From Heliocidaris tuberculata (Eukaryota; Echinodermata; Echinoidea; Camarodonta; Echinometridae): a stretch of DNA of 64,000 bases. Each line of letters opens with the position of its first letter. Within the stretch, counting starts at the first letter, position 1. Under the pieces are notes generated by a model that saw nothing but the letters and a program-made list of their open reading frames with translations, did no database searches and had not been told where the DNA came from. This document shows positions 60,690-64,000 of the stretch, piece by piece. The translations under genes were made by a program, and so were the position numbers. Where the stretch lies: contig CM046851.1 of the NCBI GenBank assembly GCA_025618425.1, positions 6,995,969 through 7,059,968 of the forward strand. The letters run 5' to 3'.

Positions 60690-63240
60690 TTAATTCCTTT
60701 TATGGTGTTTCTGTGTTTTGACCGACCTTTGATTAGAAGTATAGAAATATAAAAATATGACACCTAAAGTAAATAGTACAAGATTGGTTGTTTTCTGAAG
60801 TTCCATGTACCTTTAGTAACTACCTGTGTATCTAAATCCAAAGAGATAGTTGCACTCTGTTGAAACTGATCGTGATCCATTTAAAGTCTCGTTGAAAGCA
60901 GTTCGAGGTGATCACCTTTTTGTGTGGAGTAAATTGTATTCAACTACCTTGTTGTAGAATTGACTGTTCGTTTTGTGACAAAAGAAGAATTTTTGTTTCT
61001 GTTGGTTTTTCTTCTGTGTTTATTATATATGTATTTGCTTTTATTTCTCTCTCTCTCTCTGTAAAAGTAATTTTCCTTTTGCCCTTTTATGCCTTATGTT
61101 TTGAAAGATTTCTATTATGTTGGTTTGTCATTTTATTGTTGTTTTTATTGATTTGTGAGTTGACACCTATGATTATATTTGATAACATTTTTAGAATATT
61201 TGGGTATAGTTATTGGACTGTGGTAATGAACACTGGTGTGTATGTCTTCTTCATTTCTACCCTCTTAAATATTCCTGCTTTATTCACCGTCCATGGTATT
61301 GGTCAAGCAATAATCCAAAGGAAATTCATGTGAAATTTATGGAATGGGTGTATATCAAATGAATATAAATGATATTAGTGTACTATCTAAGCTCTATTCA
61401 ACAGAAGTCAAAATTATTGCACATATTCAGCAATGCTTAGTTCACATTTGCCTTTCATAGTTTTCACTGCAGTAAAATAGAAACGTCATAGCGTTTGTAG
61501 GGTTTCGTATTAAGCTTATTAGGAGAAAGTTAAACTGGATTAAAGCTTGCAAATGCCTGCTAAAAACATAGCATAATAGCATGGTGACTCACTCTTCTCA
61601 CATTGAGGAACTTGTCTGTATCTGTGTTTCTTGGAATCCATCTTCTTCAATCCAGTTTTCACTTTGTGGTGCTGGACTACAATTGTGCGCTCTAATAGTC
61701 CCACATCATATATATTTGTGTTGGGAATACAATGTAATGGGAAAGGCTTTACCAGCATGGCATAAAATGAGCATCTTATTTGTTCGTTGTACAGAAAGGG
61801 CTCTCAAATATCTAAGTCTTGTAGGGACTAAAAGGATTATTTCTTGTATTATAGAGTGATCATTAATCGAAGAATCAGATATGGGTCACTTTCTTCTAAT
61901 TTATTTATTTTTAGGTATTATTACATCTATTAAGAAACTACTCTTGATACTCTTCGTACATTTATTATCCAGGCCTGAATTGAATATCATGTAATGCAGA
62001 TAGAAGAACATTCAGTCTCTATGAACTCTTGCTAGTTATTTTGCTATAAAGTATTTAAAATCATGTGAAAACAAAACAAGATGTATACTTGTCTGTTAAA
62101 AAGATACACCTTTATAGGAATTTTGTAGAAGTTGGAAATCAGTTCTGTGATAGCTCCAAGTGCATTACAGTGTTGTTGTTTTTTTTTTATTCCTATGCAT
62201 TTAAAGATACCATAGCTGTACTGTATTCAAAATGTAAAGTACCTTGAGAAACTATAGTCATGTGTAAAGTATGTTTGCCTTTGTCAACAAAGATGTGTGA
62301 ATTGAGTCAGAGGCTTATTGGAGAGAGGATCCTATTTGGTTTTGTTTTGAAGTACAAGTAGTGGAGTTATATCAAAAGTTAAATTTACAATTCATTTAAA
62401 ATTTGTGAACCACTCTCCTTAGTGTTATAGCTTTATTTGTGTAAAAGTTATGCAAATTCGTACATGACGTTACTGATCTAAAATAAGAAATGACTTAGCT
62501 TGTATCATTTGAATGCATAAATATAATGTAAATATTCATAATATTTACTCTTTTATGTTCCAAAGTGATGTGAATTTATATAATACTCAACTCATCCTTG
62601 TGGTGAAGATAGGGGTAACATACAATGAAGCATATAGAGTTGATTACTGTAGAATTGGTTATGTTATTCATGCATATCGTTTATTGCACAGAGAAAAATG
62701 TAGGAAATTTGCTTTGATAGTGACACAGCTTAAAGCAGTTGCAGGTAAACTATGGCTAGCTAAGAATTTAATAAATGGGATCTCATTTGTGTACAATCTG
62801 TACTCCATCAGTAAGCAATTTAATGTTGATCATCAGCAAACTTTTTTGTTTAGTAAAGCAGAGATGTGATTTGTCTATATTTGATAAATAAGAGAGAGAA
62901 AAAACAAAAGCAATAGCTCCATTCAGGTTTACTAATCTAATAGGAATGTAACCAACATTTGTTTTTCTTGCATCTATAAACAAGGAAACATTAAAATGAC
63001 TAAATGAGTCAGATGTTGTTTCCATTGCATTACTGGTGTAATGTGACCGAGGGGTATTTTCTCCCCTTGTGCCAGACAATATAGGGATTTGTGTATGTGT
63101 GTGTGTCTCCCACATTCAAACATGGGAAACTATACAGTGTTTTGTATTAAAAAATCCATTGCTCTATATGACAAGTACATGTAACAACATTTTTCTTGTG
63201 TTAATGTCATGTAGCCACAAACCTCGTAATATAAAACATA
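60690..63240. other. AT-rich stretch without a supported gene
   Basis: Could be extended MOB1 3' UTR or intergenic. Two longer open frames (60908-61333, 62513-62869) have no splice, family or composition support. Confidence 0.45.
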
Positions 63241-63242
63241 AA

Positions 63243-63619
63243 GGCCCGAATTCACAAAGGTGGTAATAGATTTGTACCATGGTTTATGCAGATTTTGTGG
63301 TATAAGTGTGCTTGATTTCGCGTGTACACTTAGAAAGATCCAATAATGAAGGCGCGTGATTAGCAAAGTGCGCAAATTTTACGCTAGTTGCCATGGTTTA
63401 GACCATGGTTTATGTAAATTTACATAGAGTTTATTTCAATTAATTTACATAAACCATGGTCTAAACCATGGCAACTAGCGTAAAATTTGCGCACTTTGCT
63501 AATCACGCGCGTTCATTATTGGATCTTTCTAAGTGTACGCGCGAAATCAAGCGCACTTATACCACAAACTCTGCGTAAACCATGTTACAAATCTATTACC
63601 ACCTTTGTGAATTCGGGCC
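63243..63619. mobile_element. 377-bp near-perfect foldback element
   Basis: GGCCCGAATTCACAAAGGTG and its inverse bound arms of about 175 bp with only a few mismatches, meeting near 63420-63445 (CATAGAGTTTATTTC loop). The low divergence implies a recent insertion. Confidence 0.92.
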
Positions 63620-63885
63620 ATAGTGAAAAAGAGATTTGGGCATCGTTTTGAATGAGTATTTGATGCAGAATCACTTGTCATGTGGGTTTTGTATAGTATG
63701 GGAATTATACACAACCATGCCGTCTCCCCCACGCCCAAAACAGTTTTCTATACAATGTTTATTTATACTACATGTAGATGTATACCACATGCCCATTTCA
63801 CTTCACAGTTATCTAATATTTCTTTGAATGTTGTTTCTTTTTATGATGTTTTTTTCTCATCTCTCGTTCCCTCTTTATTTGGTAG

Positions 63886-63952
63886 TCACACTGAGCCTTC
63901 CAACAGTTCTCGTCAACTTAGGCGGTATGAATCTATCAAACCATTGGTTACT
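63886..63952 (+). CDS. Weak candidate exon of an unidentified plus-strand transcript
   Basis: A long pyrimidine tract ending tttatttggtag precedes 67 bases that end at ACT|gtaagtg. One frame reads HTEPSNSSRQLRRYESIKPL; another frame is also open. I do not recognise the peptide. It could be an exon of the next gene or an alternative 3' exon of MOB1. Confidence 0.25.
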
Positions 63953-64000
63953 GTAAGTGTGTTGTGTCCATGATGTGACAGTGCAAAGGCTTAGGGTATT

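Noticed and set aside
60908..61333. 141-codon hydrophobic frame
   Set aside because: T-rich stretch; hydrophobicity follows from composition, no domain and no start or splice context.
62513..62869. 118-codon frame after MOB1
   Set aside because: AT-rich chance frame without homology that I can recognise.
1..64000. CRISPR array, bacterial operon or phage content
   Set aside because: Introns, SINEs and MITEs show a eukaryotic genome; no spacer-repeat array found.

Overview
This is metazoan nuclear DNA, AT-rich and full of repeats. The two genes I can support are split by spliceosomal introns. The spacers carry CT, GAA and AT microsatellites, tRNA-derived SINEs and a dense set of terminal-inverted-repeat (TIR) and foldback elements. 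Dense TACATGTA and TAGGCCTA palindromes, this repeat load and the invertebrate-like protein sequences suggest a marine deuterostome, most likely an echinoderm such as a sea urchin. That assignment is inference, because no taxonomic marker gene is present.

Genes. (1) A minus-strand gene at about 17.15-20.21 kb encodes a small protein of 100 residues in the main model. It matches anaphase-promoting complex subunit 16 (ANAPC16): it has the PRKALF block and a closing D/E-W-[KR]-[YF]-K..E.L[IL]G block. (2) A plus-strand gene encodes MOB1 (Mats), the coactivator of LATS/NDR kinases in the Hippo and mitotic-exit pathways. Exons 2-5 lie at 46606-46769, 57326-57419, 57571-57704 and 58354-58589, and all splice phases agree. 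Exon 1 (about 17 coding bases) was not found. A weak candidate exon of a further plus-strand transcript lies at 63886-63952.

Layout. 0-16 kb: no supported gene; SINE copies, nested foldback elements, a 235-bp GAA tract, a TIR element with an internal tandem array (13.8-14.5 kb), two abutting MITEs (15.3-15.9 kb) and a Tigger-like MITE (16.0 kb). 16-20.4 kb: ANAPC16, whose large intron is mostly a long-TIR element. 20.4-46.6 kb: intergenic, or the unseen first intron of MOB1, with many MITEs including a PIF/Harbinger-like element, a TTAA-flanked element and a 575-bp foldback. 46.6-58.6 kb: MOB1; its 10.6-kb intron 2 holds at least eight mobile-element insertions. 58.6-64 kb: MOB1 3' region with decaying tandem copies of its own last coding segment, a hAT-like MITE enclosing telomere-like repeats, and a 377-bp near-perfect foldback.

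The most unusual items are the tandem duplications of the MOB1 C-terminal coding end just after its stop, a frame-compensating alternative splice possibility in ANAPC16, and a family of roughly 60-80-nt perfect hairpins (three copies in or near MOB1) that could yield small RNAs. I found no convincing new gene system. The notable content is repeat architecture around two conserved cell-cycle/Hippo genes.
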